From assembly GCA_017516285.1 (NCBI GenBank), contig JAFXDD010000007.1, positions 1 to 40,418 of the forward strand: 40,418 nt of DNA, given 5' to 3'. Source of the DNA: Lachnospiraceae bacterium. Lineage in GTDB: Bacteria > Bacillota_A > Clostridia > Lachnospirales > Lachnospiraceae. Each line of letters opens with the position of its first letter. Within the stretch, counting starts at the first letter, position 1. The notes under the pieces are model-generated. The model was not told the origin of the DNA. It did not search any database and saw only the letters and a program-made list of their open reading frames with translations. A program made the translations under genes and the position numbers. Below are positions 32,647 to 40,418 of the stretch, piece after piece.

Positions 32647-32880
32647 CTAGATTAAACTAATATTTAACACTACAGCCAACGCTATAAATACAATTGCCAG
32701 AATTTTGGTGATTTTTAATAAGTTGCCCTCCATGGAACGTCCCTTATTCTTGCCCCAATAACTCTCTGCAGCACCGCTGATAGCGCCTAAGCCTGCTGAC
32801 TTGCCTTCCTGTAATAATACTAAAGCAGTTAAACCAACACATACAAGTATAAAAATAATGGTTAAAATGATTCTAAGCAT
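32647..32880 (-). CDS. secG: Preprotein translocase subunit SecG
   Basis: A 77-residue membrane protein with two helices (about 3-21 and 57-75) and the conserved loop VLLQEGKSAGLGAISGAAES between them, diagnostic for SecG. It is the third subunit of the SecYEG channel. It has its own promoter at 32952-32980 and terminator at 32611-32639, so it is a monocistronic unit between eno and rnr, as in many Firmicutes. Confidence 0.96.
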   Translation of the reverse strand: MLRIILTIIFILVCVGLTALVLLQEGKSAGLGAISGAAESYWGKNKGRSMEGNLLKITKILAIVFIALAVVLNISLI

Positions 32881-32951
32881 ACTCTCATCCTTTCAAGGTA
32901 TCTCAATTACTATTATCCCTGCCACATACACACAATGGCTCATTACAAACC

Positions 32952-32980
32952 ACTATATCATACTTTTTCTATTTTTTCAA
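32952..32980 (-). promoter_or_regulatory. secG promoter
   Basis: On the minus strand, -35 TTGAAA (32980-32975), 17-base spacer, -10 TATAGT (32957-32952), about 70 bases before the secG ATG. Between this and the eno stop the sequence is AT-rich, with only a weak hairpin just after eno. Confidence 0.65.
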
Positions 32981-33034
32981 CTGGTTTTTATGCTTTTATT
33001 GATTTTTTGCAACTCCAATTTTAAAATAAAGTAT

Positions 33035-34303
33035 TTATTTACCCATCATTTCTTCAATAGCAATCAACCGGTTATATTTTGCAGTACGTTCTCCACGGCA
33101 TGGCGCACCGGTTTTGATATAGCCGGTATTCAGGGCTACCGCCAGATCTGCAATAAAGGTATCCTCTGTTTCACCGCTTCTGTGTGACATAATGGTCTTG
33201 TAACCATTTTTCTGAGCCAGCTGCACGGCTTCCATGGTTTCAGAAACAGTACCAATCTGATTTGGTTTAATTAAAATAGCATTGGCCGTTTTTTTCTCAA
33301 TCCCCCGCTGCAAACGCTTTTTATTGGTTACAAACAAATCATCACCCACCAGAGTTATCTTTTCCCCGGCACGTCTGGTCAACTCCTGCCAATTGCTCCA
33401 ATCATTTTCATCTAACGGATCTTCAATAGAAAACACCGGGTATTTTTCTGCCAGTTCTATCCATTCCTCAATTAATTCCTGCGCACTGTAAGAGCGCTGC
33501 TGCTTTGGCAGAAGGTATTTTCCCTGTTCCTCCGCCTTCCATTCGCTGGCTGCCACATCCAGAGAAATCATAATATCCTTTCCCGGCATATAGCCGGCTT
33601 TTTCGATTGCTTCCATAATCAGATCAATTGCCTCAATTTCACTTTCCAAATCCGGTGCAAAGCCACCTTCGTCTCCGACTGCTGTAGCAAGTCCTCTTTC
33701 CTTTAAAAGTTTTTTCAGACCATGATAAATTTCTACACACCAGCGAATTCCCTCCTGAATACAACATGCACCCACAGGTAAAATCATAAATTCCTGTACA
33801 TCCAGACTGTTACCGGAATGAGCACCACCGTTTAAAATGTTCATCATAGGAACCGGAAGAACCTTTGCCTGTGCACCGCCCAGATATTGATACAACGGCA
33901 TATGCAGCGCGCATGCTGCTGCTTTAGCTGCTGCCATGGACACTGCCAACATGGCATTTGCCCCCAAATGACTCTTGTCCTCTGTACCATCCAATTCTCT
34001 TAATTTTGCATCTATTTTCTGCTGTGCTGTGACATCCATACCAATAATGGCAGGATTAATGATGTTTTTTATATTATCTACGGCTTTTGTGACTCCTTTG
34101 CCCATGTAACGCTCTCCACCGTCTCTGAGCTCTACGGCTTCATAGGCACCTGTACTGGCTCCACTTGGCACCATCGCGCACCCTTCTGTAATTTCTCCGG
34201 TCATTTCATTTTTGACCACTACAATGGCTTCTACGGTAGGATTTCCTCTGCTGTCCAGCACTTGCCTTCCAAAAGTACGAACGATTTTTAAAAAATTTGC
34301 CAT
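33035..34303 (-). CDS. eno: Enolase
   Basis: A 422-residue enolase, converting 2-phosphoglycerate to phosphoenolpyruvate. Key residues: [11 protein letters not shown] (46-56), Glu212 (DEGGF), metal ligands Asp249, Glu294 and Asp321, catalytic Lys346 (LIKPNQIG) and SHRSGETED (373-381). Length and motifs are normal. A hairpin (34307-34339) immediately before the ATG contains its GGAGG site in the stem and is followed by six T, which could reduce initiation or terminate transcription. It lies downstream of asnB and upstream of secG. Confidence 0.97.
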   Translation of the reverse strand: MANFLKIVRTFGRQVLDSRGNPTVEAIVVVKNEMTGEITEGCAMVPSGASTGAYEAVELRDGGERYMGKGVTKAVDNIKNIINPAIIGMDVTAQQKIDAKLRELDGTEDKSHLGANAMLAVSMAAAKAAACALHMPLYQYLGGAQAKVLPVPMMNILNGGAHSGNSLDVQEFMILPVGACCIQEGIRWCVEIYHGLKKLLKERGLATAVGDEGGFAPDLESEIEAIDLIMEAIEKAGYMPGKDIMISLDVAASEWKAEEQGKYLLPKQQRSYSAQELIEEWIELAEKYPVFSIEDPLDENDWSNWQELTRRAGEKITLVGDDLFVTNKKRLQRGIEKKTANAILIKPNQIGTVSETMEAVQLAQKNGYKTIMSHRSGETEDTFIADLAVALNTGYIKTGAPCRGERTAKYNRLIAIEEMMGK

Positions 34304-34339
34304 AAAAAACTACCTCCATGTTTTATATGAAGGTAGTTT
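34304..34339 (-). promoter_or_regulatory. Terminator-like hairpin that contains the eno ribosome binding site
   Basis: On the minus strand, AAACTACCT pairs perfectly with AGGTAGTTT, and after one mismatch CAT pairs with ATG, closing an AT-rich loop of about six bases. The GGAGG ribosome binding site (34317-34313) is in the 3' arm, and six T (34309-34304) run directly into the eno ATG. It is therefore both a possible intrinsic terminator and a Shine-Dalgarno sequestering structure. Confidence 0.6.
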
Positions 34340-34407
34340 GCGTAAAATTCATAAAATTATGTTTTCTCTTTTTGGTAACTAATGGCATATCTGATCTGAT
34401 CAGTTAC

Positions 34408-36249
34408 CTAATGGCTGTCTTTATCTTTCTCAAAATACTCCTTGTACCACACTAAAAACATATAAACAGTCCATATTTTACGACTGTTGTCTTCCTTGCC
34501 GGCCTTATGCCTATCTAAAAGCTTCAAAAGCTCTTCTGTTTTAAAATACTTCTGACCGGCTTCACTAAGAAAGGCATCTTTTACTATCTGATAGTACTTC
34601 TCCTCTCTCAGCCATATACGGGTAGGCACCGGAAAGCCCAGCTTTTTCTTTTCTGCAACCATATCCGGTAAATATTTGTGTGCAGCCTGTCTCATGGCAA
34701 ACTTGGTATTGTGTTTATTGACCTTAAATCTGGTAGGCAGCTTACGTGCCACCTCAAAAACCTCCTTGTCCAGAAATGGTACACGAACCTCCAAGGAATG
34801 AGCCATACTCATTTTGTCTGCCTTTAACAAAATATCTCCTATCAGCCAAAAATGCATATTAATATACTGCATCTTGGTCACATCATCCTTATCCGCCACC
34901 TTATCGTAGAAAGGCCCGGTCAGTGCCTTAAAATCATAGCGGCCGGTAGGGCTTTTGAGAATTTTCTCTCTTCCCTTCATGTCAAACATAAAAGCATTGC
35001 CGATAAAACGCTCTTCCACATCCTTGCTGGCTCTGATGATATAGCTTTTACCCTTAAAGTTATACGGAATGGCAGATACCAGCCTGGCCATAGCCTTTCG
35101 TACCCCCTTTGGAATACGCTTCATAGGTGCAAGAGCAAATGGCTCACGATAAATATTATAGCCACCAAAAAACTCGTCAGCACCTTCCCCGGACATAGAT
35201 ACCTTTACATGCTTTGCTGCAGTCTGACTGACAAAATACAAGGCAATGGCAGAAGGATCTGCCAATGGCTCATCCATGTGATACTGAATACGAGGAATGG
35301 CTTCCCAATACTCCTCGGTAGAAATCAGCTTACTGTAATTTTTAATTTCAATCTTTTCGGATAATGCCTTCGCATAATCAATTTCATTGTACTTCTCATA
35401 GTCAAAGCCTACGGTAAAGGTCTTGTCCCCATGAAAGCATGCCGCAACATAGGAAGAATCCACTCCACTGGATAAAAAAGAGCCTACCTCTACGTCACTG
35501 ATTTTGTGGCTCTCGATAGAATTCTGCATAGCAGCATCGATTGCTTCTACCCATTCTTCAAGGGTCTTGGAATCATCCGCCTCAAACTTAGGCTCCCAAT
35601 AACGCTTTACCTCCATGACACCATCCTTAAAGGAAAAGCAGTGAGCGGGCATCAGTCTGAAAATACCTTTAAAAAAGGTCTCCGGAAGTACAGAATATTG
35701 AAAAGTCAAATAATTTTCAAGTGCTTCCTCGTTTAATTCCTTTTGGTAACCGGGATGCTCTAAGATACTCTTAATTTCAGAGCCGTAGACCAACTCTCCA
35801 TCTACAAAGCCGTAATAAAAAGGCTTAATACCAAAGAAATCTCTGGCACCAAATAAAGTTCCGGTACGACTGTCCCAAATTACAAAAGCAAACATACCGC
35901 GAAGCTTATTTAACATGCCTTCCCCATACTCCTCGTAGGCATGAAGCAACACCTCTGTGTCTGCATGATTACGAAAGATATGCCCTTTGGCAATTAACTC
36001 CTCGCGCAGCCCACGATGATTGTAAATCTCTCCATTAAAGGTAATCACGATGGAATTGTCCTCATTGTACATAGGTTGGGATCCATGGTCTAAGTCTATA
36101 ATACTAAGCCTTCGAAATCCCAAAGCAATTCCATCATCGATATGCTGTCCACCGCTGTCCGGCCCTCTATGAATAATCTTATCCATCATGCTTGTAAGTA
36201 CCTCGGCTTTATTATCTATATTGCCGGTAAAACCGCAGATTCCACACAT
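34408..36249 (-). CDS. asnB: Asparagine synthase, glutamine-hydrolysing
   Basis: A 613-residue AsnB. MCGICGF gives the processed N-terminal nucleophile Cys2 of the class II glutaminase domain (RGPDSGG at 28-34, NGEIYNHRGLREEL near 73-86). The C-terminal synthetase domain has the pyrophosphatase loop SFLSSGVDSSYVAA and the later SGEGADEFFGGY. It forms Asn from Asp with Gln and ATP in the cytoplasm. GGAGG precedes the ATG. It sits between a small coiled-coil gene (26 bases upstream) and eno, interrupting the glycolytic genes. Some AsnB-like proteins act on wall precursors, but all catalytic residues here suit true asparagine synthesis. Confidence 0.93.
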   Translation of the reverse strand: MCGICGFTGNIDNKAEVLTSMMDKIIHRGPDSGGQHIDDGIALGFRRLSIIDLDHGSQPMYNEDNSIVITFNGEIYNHRGLREELIAKGHIFRNHADTEVLLHAYEEYGEGMLNKLRGMFAFVIWDSRTGTLFGARDFFGIKPFYYGFVDGELVYGSEIKSILEHPGYQKELNEEALENYLTFQYSVLPETFFKGIFRLMPAHCFSFKDGVMEVKRYWEPKFEADDSKTLEEWVEAIDAAMQNSIESHKISDVEVGSFLSSGVDSSYVAACFHGDKTFTVGFDYEKYNEIDYAKALSEKIEIKNYSKLISTEEYWEAIPRIQYHMDEPLADPSAIALYFVSQTAAKHVKVSMSGEGADEFFGGYNIYREPFALAPMKRIPKGVRKAMARLVSAIPYNFKGKSYIIRASKDVEERFIGNAFMFDMKGREKILKSPTGRYDFKALTGPFYDKVADKDDVTKMQYINMHFWLIGDILLKADKMSMAHSLEVRVPFLDKEVFEVARKLPTRFKVNKHNTKFAMRQAAHKYLPDMVAEKKKLGFPVPTRIWLREEKYYQIVKDAFLSEAGQKYFKTEELLKLLDRHKAGKEDNSRKIWTVYMFLVWYKEYFEKDKDSH

Positions 36250-36274
36250 ATCCTGCTACCTCCATTTTATTTAT

Positions 36275-36664
36275 TTACTCCTCTTTGGCAGGAACGATAT
36301 CAATGACATCCTCTACATCTGCCGGTGCAGCATCCACTGTAACGTCTGCCTCTTCCTTTTCTGACTTCATGGCATCCTTGTACATTTCATACTTGGACTT
36401 TAATTCACCAATAAGTGCAAATTTCGCATTAATTTCTGCAATATCCTCTGCATACTCTACAGCGTCATCTTTGTACTCATCATAATACGCCTTACCAATC
36501 TTTGCATAAAGATCCTTGATTTCTCTTTCCCTTGCAGCAATATCCACCTTTATCTTGGCCATATCAGCTGCATCAGAAGCCTTTTGCGCCGCTTCCTTTG
36601 CTACTACACTGCTCTTTGCCAAAAGGTCAGAGCCCAGCACTTTTAAATCATCAAAAAAACCCAT
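36275..36664 (-). CDS. Small coiled-coil protein
   Basis: A 129-residue soluble protein starting MGFFDDLKVLGSDLLAKS. It is mostly alpha-helical (about 20-100) with Ala/Lys/Asp/Glu-rich heptads and has an acidic, Val/Ala-rich tail ending in VPAKEE. Related small Firmicute proteins (MGFFDKLK- type) often have a C-terminal zinc ribbon; none is seen here. The start at 36664 is set by GGAGG with a 7-base spacer, in preference to a longer frame from 36712. It is 66 bases after gpmI and immediately before asnB. Function unknown. Confidence 0.75.
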   Translation of the reverse strand: MGFFDDLKVLGSDLLAKSSVVAKEAAQKASDAADMAKIKVDIAAREREIKDLYAKIGKAYYDEYKDDAVEYAEDIAEINAKFALIGELKSKYEMYKDAMKSEKEEADVTVDAAPADVEDVIDIVPAKEE

Positions 36665-36729
36665 GATAATACCTCCAATTTTATCTATTGCTTTGAAGCG
36701 ATTTTGTGTCACCTATCGCTTGACTTTCA

Positions 36730-38271
36730 TTATTTTTTAATAAGCAAAGACTTTCCTGTCATTTCTACAGGCTGCTCCTTGCCCATTACCTCAATCAGAG
36801 TAGGAACAATATCCGCCAGACATCCATTCTCTCTTAAGGTATATGCTTCATCATAATTTACCAGAATAAATGGCACCTGGTTGGTGGTATGTGCTGTGAA
36901 AGGAGCACCGGTTTCGTAATCCACTAACTGCTCTGCATTACCATGGTCAGCACAAATAAACATAGTACCGTCTACTTCCTTCAAAGCTTCTACTGCTTTG
37001 CCCACACATGCATCAACTGCCTCTACGGCACTGACTGCGGCAGCCTCCACACCGGTATGACCTACCATATCCGGATTTGCAAAGTTAATAATAATCACGT
37101 CGTATTTGTCAGACTTAATGGCTTCTACTAACTTGTCGCAAACCTCATAAGCACTCATTTCAGGCTTTAAATCATAAGTCGCAACCTTTGGAGAATTTAC
37201 CAGAATACGGTCTTCTCCTTCGTTTGGAGTCTCTACACCACCATTAAAGAAGAAGGTAACATGTGCATACTTCTCTGTTTCTGCAATACGAGCCTGAGTC
37301 ATGCCGTTAGCTGCTAACCACTCACCGAATGTATTGGTAACCGCAATTTTGTGGAATGCCACTTCCTTATTTGGAATAGTCGGATCATAGTCAGAGAAAG
37401 CCACAAAGCAGATATCCGGTCTGTTACCTCTGTCAAAACCTGCAAAATCATTATCACAGAATGCTCTGGTAATTTCTCTTGCACGGTCAGGGCGGAAGTT
37501 AAAGAATACCACAGAGTCACCATCTGCAATTTTACCGATAGCCTGGCCTCCTTCTGTTACTACTGTCGGCTGAACAAATTCGTCATTTTCGCCCTTTGCA
37601 TAGGAATTCTTTACTGCACAAACACCGCATGCTGCTGTCAGGCCTTCGCCCTTCGTCAGCGCATCATATGCTCTTTTTACTCTATCCCAGTTATTGTCAC
37701 GGTCCATTGCATAGTAACGACCGGATACGCTTGCCACCTGACCTACACCAATTTCTTCCATCTTATCCATTAATTCCTTTACGAAATCAGCTGCAGAAGC
37801 CGGCGGTGTGTCACGACCGTCTAAAAATGCATGCACAAATACCTTTTCAAGACCATTTCTCTTGGCTAATTCCAATAAACCATATAAGTGGGTGTTGTGG
37901 CTGTGTACACCACCATCAGAGAGCAGTCCCATAAAATGTAAGGCACTGTTATTTTTCTTGCAGTTTTCTACTGCTTTTAATAAAGCTTCGTTCTCAAAGA
38001 AAGTACCATCCTGAATTTCCTTGGTGATACGTGTCAATTCCTGATATACGATACGGCCTGCACCCATGTTTAAGTGACCCACTTCGGAATTACCCATCTG
38101 CCCTTCCGGCAAGCCTACTGCCATACCGGATGCATTGCCTCTTACAAAAGGATACTCTGCCATTAAAGCATCCATAACAGGCGTTTTCGCTTCCGCTACG
38201 GCATTGCCGTCCTCCCTGTTGTTCAAACCATATCCATCTAAAATCATTAATACTGTTGGTTTCTTACTCAT
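36730..38271 (-). CDS. gpmI: 2,3-bisphosphoglycerate-independent phosphoglycerate mutase
   Basis: A 513-residue member of the alkaline phosphatase superfamily, interconverting 3- and 2-phosphoglycerate with two Mn ions. Asp12 (MILDGYG), nucleophile Ser62 (GQMGNSEVGHLN), SDGGVHSH, HAFLDGRDTPP and CADHGNAEQ are all present. The step before enolase, it lies two genes upstream of eno in the same direction. It has a good promoter at 38339-38367. Confidence 0.97.
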   Translation of the reverse strand: MSKKPTVLMILDGYGLNNREDGNAVAEAKTPVMDALMAEYPFVRGNASGMAVGLPEGQMGNSEVGHLNMGAGRIVYQELTRITKEIQDGTFFENEALLKAVENCKKNNSALHFMGLLSDGGVHSHNTHLYGLLELAKRNGLEKVFVHAFLDGRDTPPASAADFVKELMDKMEEIGVGQVASVSGRYYAMDRDNNWDRVKRAYDALTKGEGLTAACGVCAVKNSYAKGENDEFVQPTVVTEGGQAIGKIADGDSVVFFNFRPDRAREITRAFCDNDFAGFDRGNRPDICFVAFSDYDPTIPNKEVAFHKIAVTNTFGEWLAANGMTQARIAETEKYAHVTFFFNGGVETPNEGEDRILVNSPKVATYDLKPEMSAYEVCDKLVEAIKSDKYDVIIINFANPDMVGHTGVEAAAVSAVEAVDACVGKAVEALKEVDGTMFICADHGNAEQLVDYETGAPFTAHTTNQVPFILVNYDEAYTLRENGCLADIVPTLIEVMGKEQPVEMTGKSLLIKK

Positions 38272-38338
38272 TATAATCCGTCTCCTTATCTGTCTGCACT
38301 TTTGAACTCACATGCACACATGAGCCCATTTTCATTTG

Positions 38339-38367
38339 ATTATACACATTTTTATGTTATTGTGCAA
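38339..38367 (-). promoter_or_regulatory. gpmI promoter
   Basis: On the minus strand, -35 TTGCAC (38367-38362), 17-base spacer, -10 TATAAT (38344-38339), about 65 bases upstream of the gpmI ATG. It separates gpmI from pfkA, which ends at 38392. Confidence 0.75.
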
Positions 38368-38391
38368 GCTTATCACAAAATCTTCATGAAA

Positions 38392-39465
38392 TTAATCTCC
38401 GAAACTAATTCCGATAGCCTTAATTTCTTTAATAATATCACTGTCAGGGTCTACTTTTTTTAACCTGCCGGCCACCTCTGAAAGTGGTATCGGCTTCATT
38501 TTTCCATCTACCACACCAATCATATTACCATAGTTTTTATCCAAAATCAGCTGTGCTGCTGCTGCCCCCAGTCTGGTGGCCAATACCCTGTCATAAGGAC
38601 ATGGTGCTCCGCCACGCTGCGTATGCCCGGGAACAGTAATTCGAACCTCCTTACCGGTTCTTTGTAAAATCTGGTCTGCAATTTCATAGGAAATAGACGG
38701 ATACTGACGTCTTTTAAGTTTTTCCTTATATTCCTTTTTGGATAAGGCAGCATCCTCCTTGGAAATCGCACCCTCAGCCACTGCCAAAATGGTAAAGCGC
38801 TTGCCTGCTCTTTCACGTTTTCTTAAGGCATCCACGATTTTGTCTATATCATATGGAATTTCCGGTAATAAAATAATGTCAGCTCCTCCTGCAATACCTG
38901 CGTGCAGTGTTAACTGCCCTACCTTGTGACCCATAATTTCTACAATAAAAACCCTGCCGTGAGATGCTGCCGTGGTGTGAATACAGTCAATGGCATTGGT
39001 GGCAATATCCACCGCACTCTGAAAGCCGAAGGTCATCTCTGTGCCCCAGAGGTCATTATCAATGGTCTTTGGCAAGGTAATCACATTTAGGCCCTCTTCC
39101 CTAAGCAAATTAGCAGTTTTGTGTGTGCCGTTACCTCCCAATACTACCAGACAATCCAAATGTAGCTTTTCATAATTTTCTTTCATGGCAGCAACCTTGT
39201 CGAGGCCTTGTTCATCAGGCTGGTTAATCTGCTTAAAAGGGGTTCTGGAGGTACCAAGAATGGTGCCTCCAAGGGTCAAAATACCGGAAAAATCCTTGTC
39301 TGTAAGCAATCTGTACTGCCCGTAAATAAGCCCTCTGTAGCCATTTTCAAAACCGTATATTTCTACTTCGTTTTCTTTATGAAACAGTGTTTTTACCAGA
39401 CCTCTCATGGCTGCATTTAATGCCTGACAATCTCCACCGCTTGTTAACATACCAATTTTCAACAT
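38392..39465 (-). CDS. pfkA: 6-phosphofructokinase (divergent, GGNGT/PKTIDND type)
   Basis: A 357-residue phosphofructokinase. GMLTSGGDCQALNAA (5-19) is the nucleotide/phosphate loop, PKTIDND (132-138) contains the catalytic Asp pair, and MGHKVGQLTL binds the substrate. The phosphoryl-donor motif reads GGNGT (110-114): Gly at the second variable position is as in ATP enzymes, while Asn replaces the usual Asp, and the Lys of PKTIDND is a feature shared with pyrophosphate enzymes and the long 'group III' ATP enzymes. ATP is more likely, but pyrophosphate use cannot be excluded. The ribosome binding site is GAAAGGA. It follows ppk1 after 41 bases. Confidence 0.88.
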   Translation of the reverse strand: MLKIGMLTSGGDCQALNAAMRGLVKTLFHKENEVEIYGFENGYRGLIYGQYRLLTDKDFSGILTLGGTILGTSRTPFKQINQPDEQGLDKVAAMKENYEKLHLDCLVVLGGNGTHKTANLLREEGLNVITLPKTIDNDLWGTEMTFGFQSAVDIATNAIDCIHTTAASHGRVFIVEIMGHKVGQLTLHAGIAGGADIILLPEIPYDIDKIVDALRKRERAGKRFTILAVAEGAISKEDAALSKKEYKEKLKRRQYPSISYEIADQILQRTGKEVRITVPGHTQRGGAPCPYDRVLATRLGAAAAQLILDKNYGNMIGVVDGKMKPIPLSEVAGRLKKVDPDSDIIKEIKAIGISFGD

Positions 39466-39506
39466 TCTATATCCTTTCCAAATACCTTTGTATTTTGCAC
39501 ATTTTG

Positions 39507-40418
39507 TTAATCTGCTATAGGCTCCGTCTGACCGGATTTGTCTATGGCATCATATGCTTCCGCATAAAACAGCTCCTGGGAATTCAGTTTCTGTTCGTGC
39601 AGTTGTCTGTCTTCATACATACCATCACGGTTCTGAGCCTTGCCCTTTTCATCATCCTGCATAATGGTGTCAAAGATATAAATAAGCCTGTTCTTTAACG
39701 CCTGGTTATAAACCGGTGCTGCCACCTCCACTCGTCTGGTGGTATTGCGGGTCATAAAGTCTGCAGATGAAATAAATACCCTCGCCTGCTCACCCTGTCC
39801 AAAGCGGTAAATACGGGAATGCTCCAGAAAACGCCCTACTACGCTGACTATGGTAACATTGTCTGTAAAGCCTTTTACTCCCGGTTTCAAACAACAAATG
39901 CCTCTGACAATCAGTTCCACCCTGACACCGGCTTGAGAAGCCTCAATAATCTTTTCAATAATGCTCTTATCTGTGAGGGAATTTAATTTAAAGCCAATGT
40001 AACCATTTTCTCCTGCCCTGGCCTTTATAATTTCCTCATCAATCATCTGAAGCACCTTGTTCTGCAAACATTTTGGCGCCACCAACAGGTGCTTTGTCTC
40101 TTTCACCGTTTCGCCCAAAAGCAGGGACTGGAACACCCTTGCCGCCTCTGCACCAATTTCAAAATCAGAGGTAATTAAGGACAGGTCTGTATATAATCCC
40201 GAAGTCTTTTCGTTATAATTACCGGTACCAATCTGGGTAATATAGGAAATTCCATCCGGAAGGCTTCTGGTAATCAGACACAGCTTGGAATGCACTTTAT
40301 ATTGTCCCAAACCATATATAATGCGGCATCCGGCCTCCTCCAGCCTCCGGGACATTTCGATATTATTGGCTTCATCAAAGCGGGCACGCAGCTCTACCAA
40401 AACCACTACTTCCTTGCC
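39507..40418 (-). CDS. ppk1: Polyphosphate kinase 1, C-terminal part (5' end beyond window)
   Basis: The last 303 codons of PPK1, open to the window edge (reading GKEVVVLVELRARFDEANNI at the start). It includes the phosphorylated-His site region YKVHSK (His43 of the visible part, equivalent to E. coli His435), IGTGNYNEKTSGLYTDLSL, the RGICCLKPG segment and EHSRIYRF with the second conserved His. It reversibly makes polyphosphate from ATP at the membrane. The C-terminus extends about 40 residues past the usual end with a charged Gln/Glu-rich tail. pfkA follows closely. Confidence 0.93.
   Translation of the reverse strand, partial: GKEVVVLVELRARFDEANNIEMSRRLEEAGCRIIYGLGQYKVHSKLCLITRSLPDGISYITQIGTGNYNEKTSGLYTDLSLITSDFEIGAEAARVFQSLLLGETVKETKHLLVAPKCLQNKVLQMIDEEIIKARAGENGYIGFKLNSLTDKSIIEKIIEASQAGVRVELIVRGICCLKPGVKGFTDNVTIVSVVGRFLEHSRIYRFGQGEQARVFISSADFMTRNTTRRVEVAAPVYNQALKNRLIYIFDTIMQDDEKGKAQNRDGMYEDRQLHEQKLNSQELFYAEAYDAIDKSGQTEPIAD

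Noticed and set aside
36665..36712. N-terminal extension of the small coiled-coil protein
   Set aside because: GGAGG with a 7-base spacer supports the ATG at 36664; the extension has no site and would contain the ribosome binding site.

Overview
The window looks like the chromosome of a low-to-mid GC anaerobic Firmicute, most likely a Lachnospiraceae member. This rests on a bacterial glutaminyl-tRNA synthetase, a DUF6062-type protein, Rpn-family nuclease remnants, a Gram-positive type RND pump with a lipoprotein adaptor, and strong AGGAGG ribosome binding sites. The genus cannot be fixed from sequence alone. Nearly all genes are on the minus strand.

Layout: (1) 1-2800, a leftward sugar operon: LacX-like aldose 1-epimerase, AGE-family 2-epimerase and a truncated esterase, with its own promoter and a perfect 11-bp-arm palindrome in the leader. 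(2) 2880-5776, accessory DNA: a small unknown ORF, a 5'-truncated Rpn nuclease remnant ending in 21-bp tandem repeats, and a complete AbiE-type (type IV) toxin-antitoxin pair with a consensus promoter and twin operator-like repeats. (3) 5817-12088, a compact cluster: a U32-like protein with a four-cysteine set, three tandem paralogues of the QueG/reductive-dehalogenase corrinoid/Fe-S superfamily, and a Gfo/Idh/MocA dehydrogenase. The genes are tightly or translationally coupled and lie divergent to an AraC regulator. I recognise no described system with this composition; it is the best candidate for something new. (4) 12085-16670, a two-gene RND efflux system. (5) 16807-18280, a DUF6062 protein and a membrane-anchored coiled-coil protein. 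(6) 18296-21441, a MocR-type regulator and glnS. (7) 21680-22040, an unannotated type I toxin-antitoxin locus: a 30-aa holin-like peptide, a convergent antisense RNA, a shared terminator, and a 5'-to-3' inverted repeat that could fold the toxin mRNA end to end. (8) 22103-24145, a double-flavodoxin Fe-S protein and a second Rpn remnant. (9) 24226-27943, a BlaI/M56 sensor pair with two palindromic operators and an orphan OmpR-type response regulator. (10) 28002-32556, a GT-C-like membrane protein, then ssrA (tmRNA), smpB and rnr, the trans-translation/RNA quality-control group. (11) 32647-40418, secG, eno, asnB, a small coiled-coil protein, gpmI, pfkA and the 3' part of ppk1, a lower-glycolysis neighbourhood.

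Starts were chosen by ribosome binding site and family alignment, so several differ from the longest possible reading frame. All functional calls come from reading motifs by eye; no database search was run.
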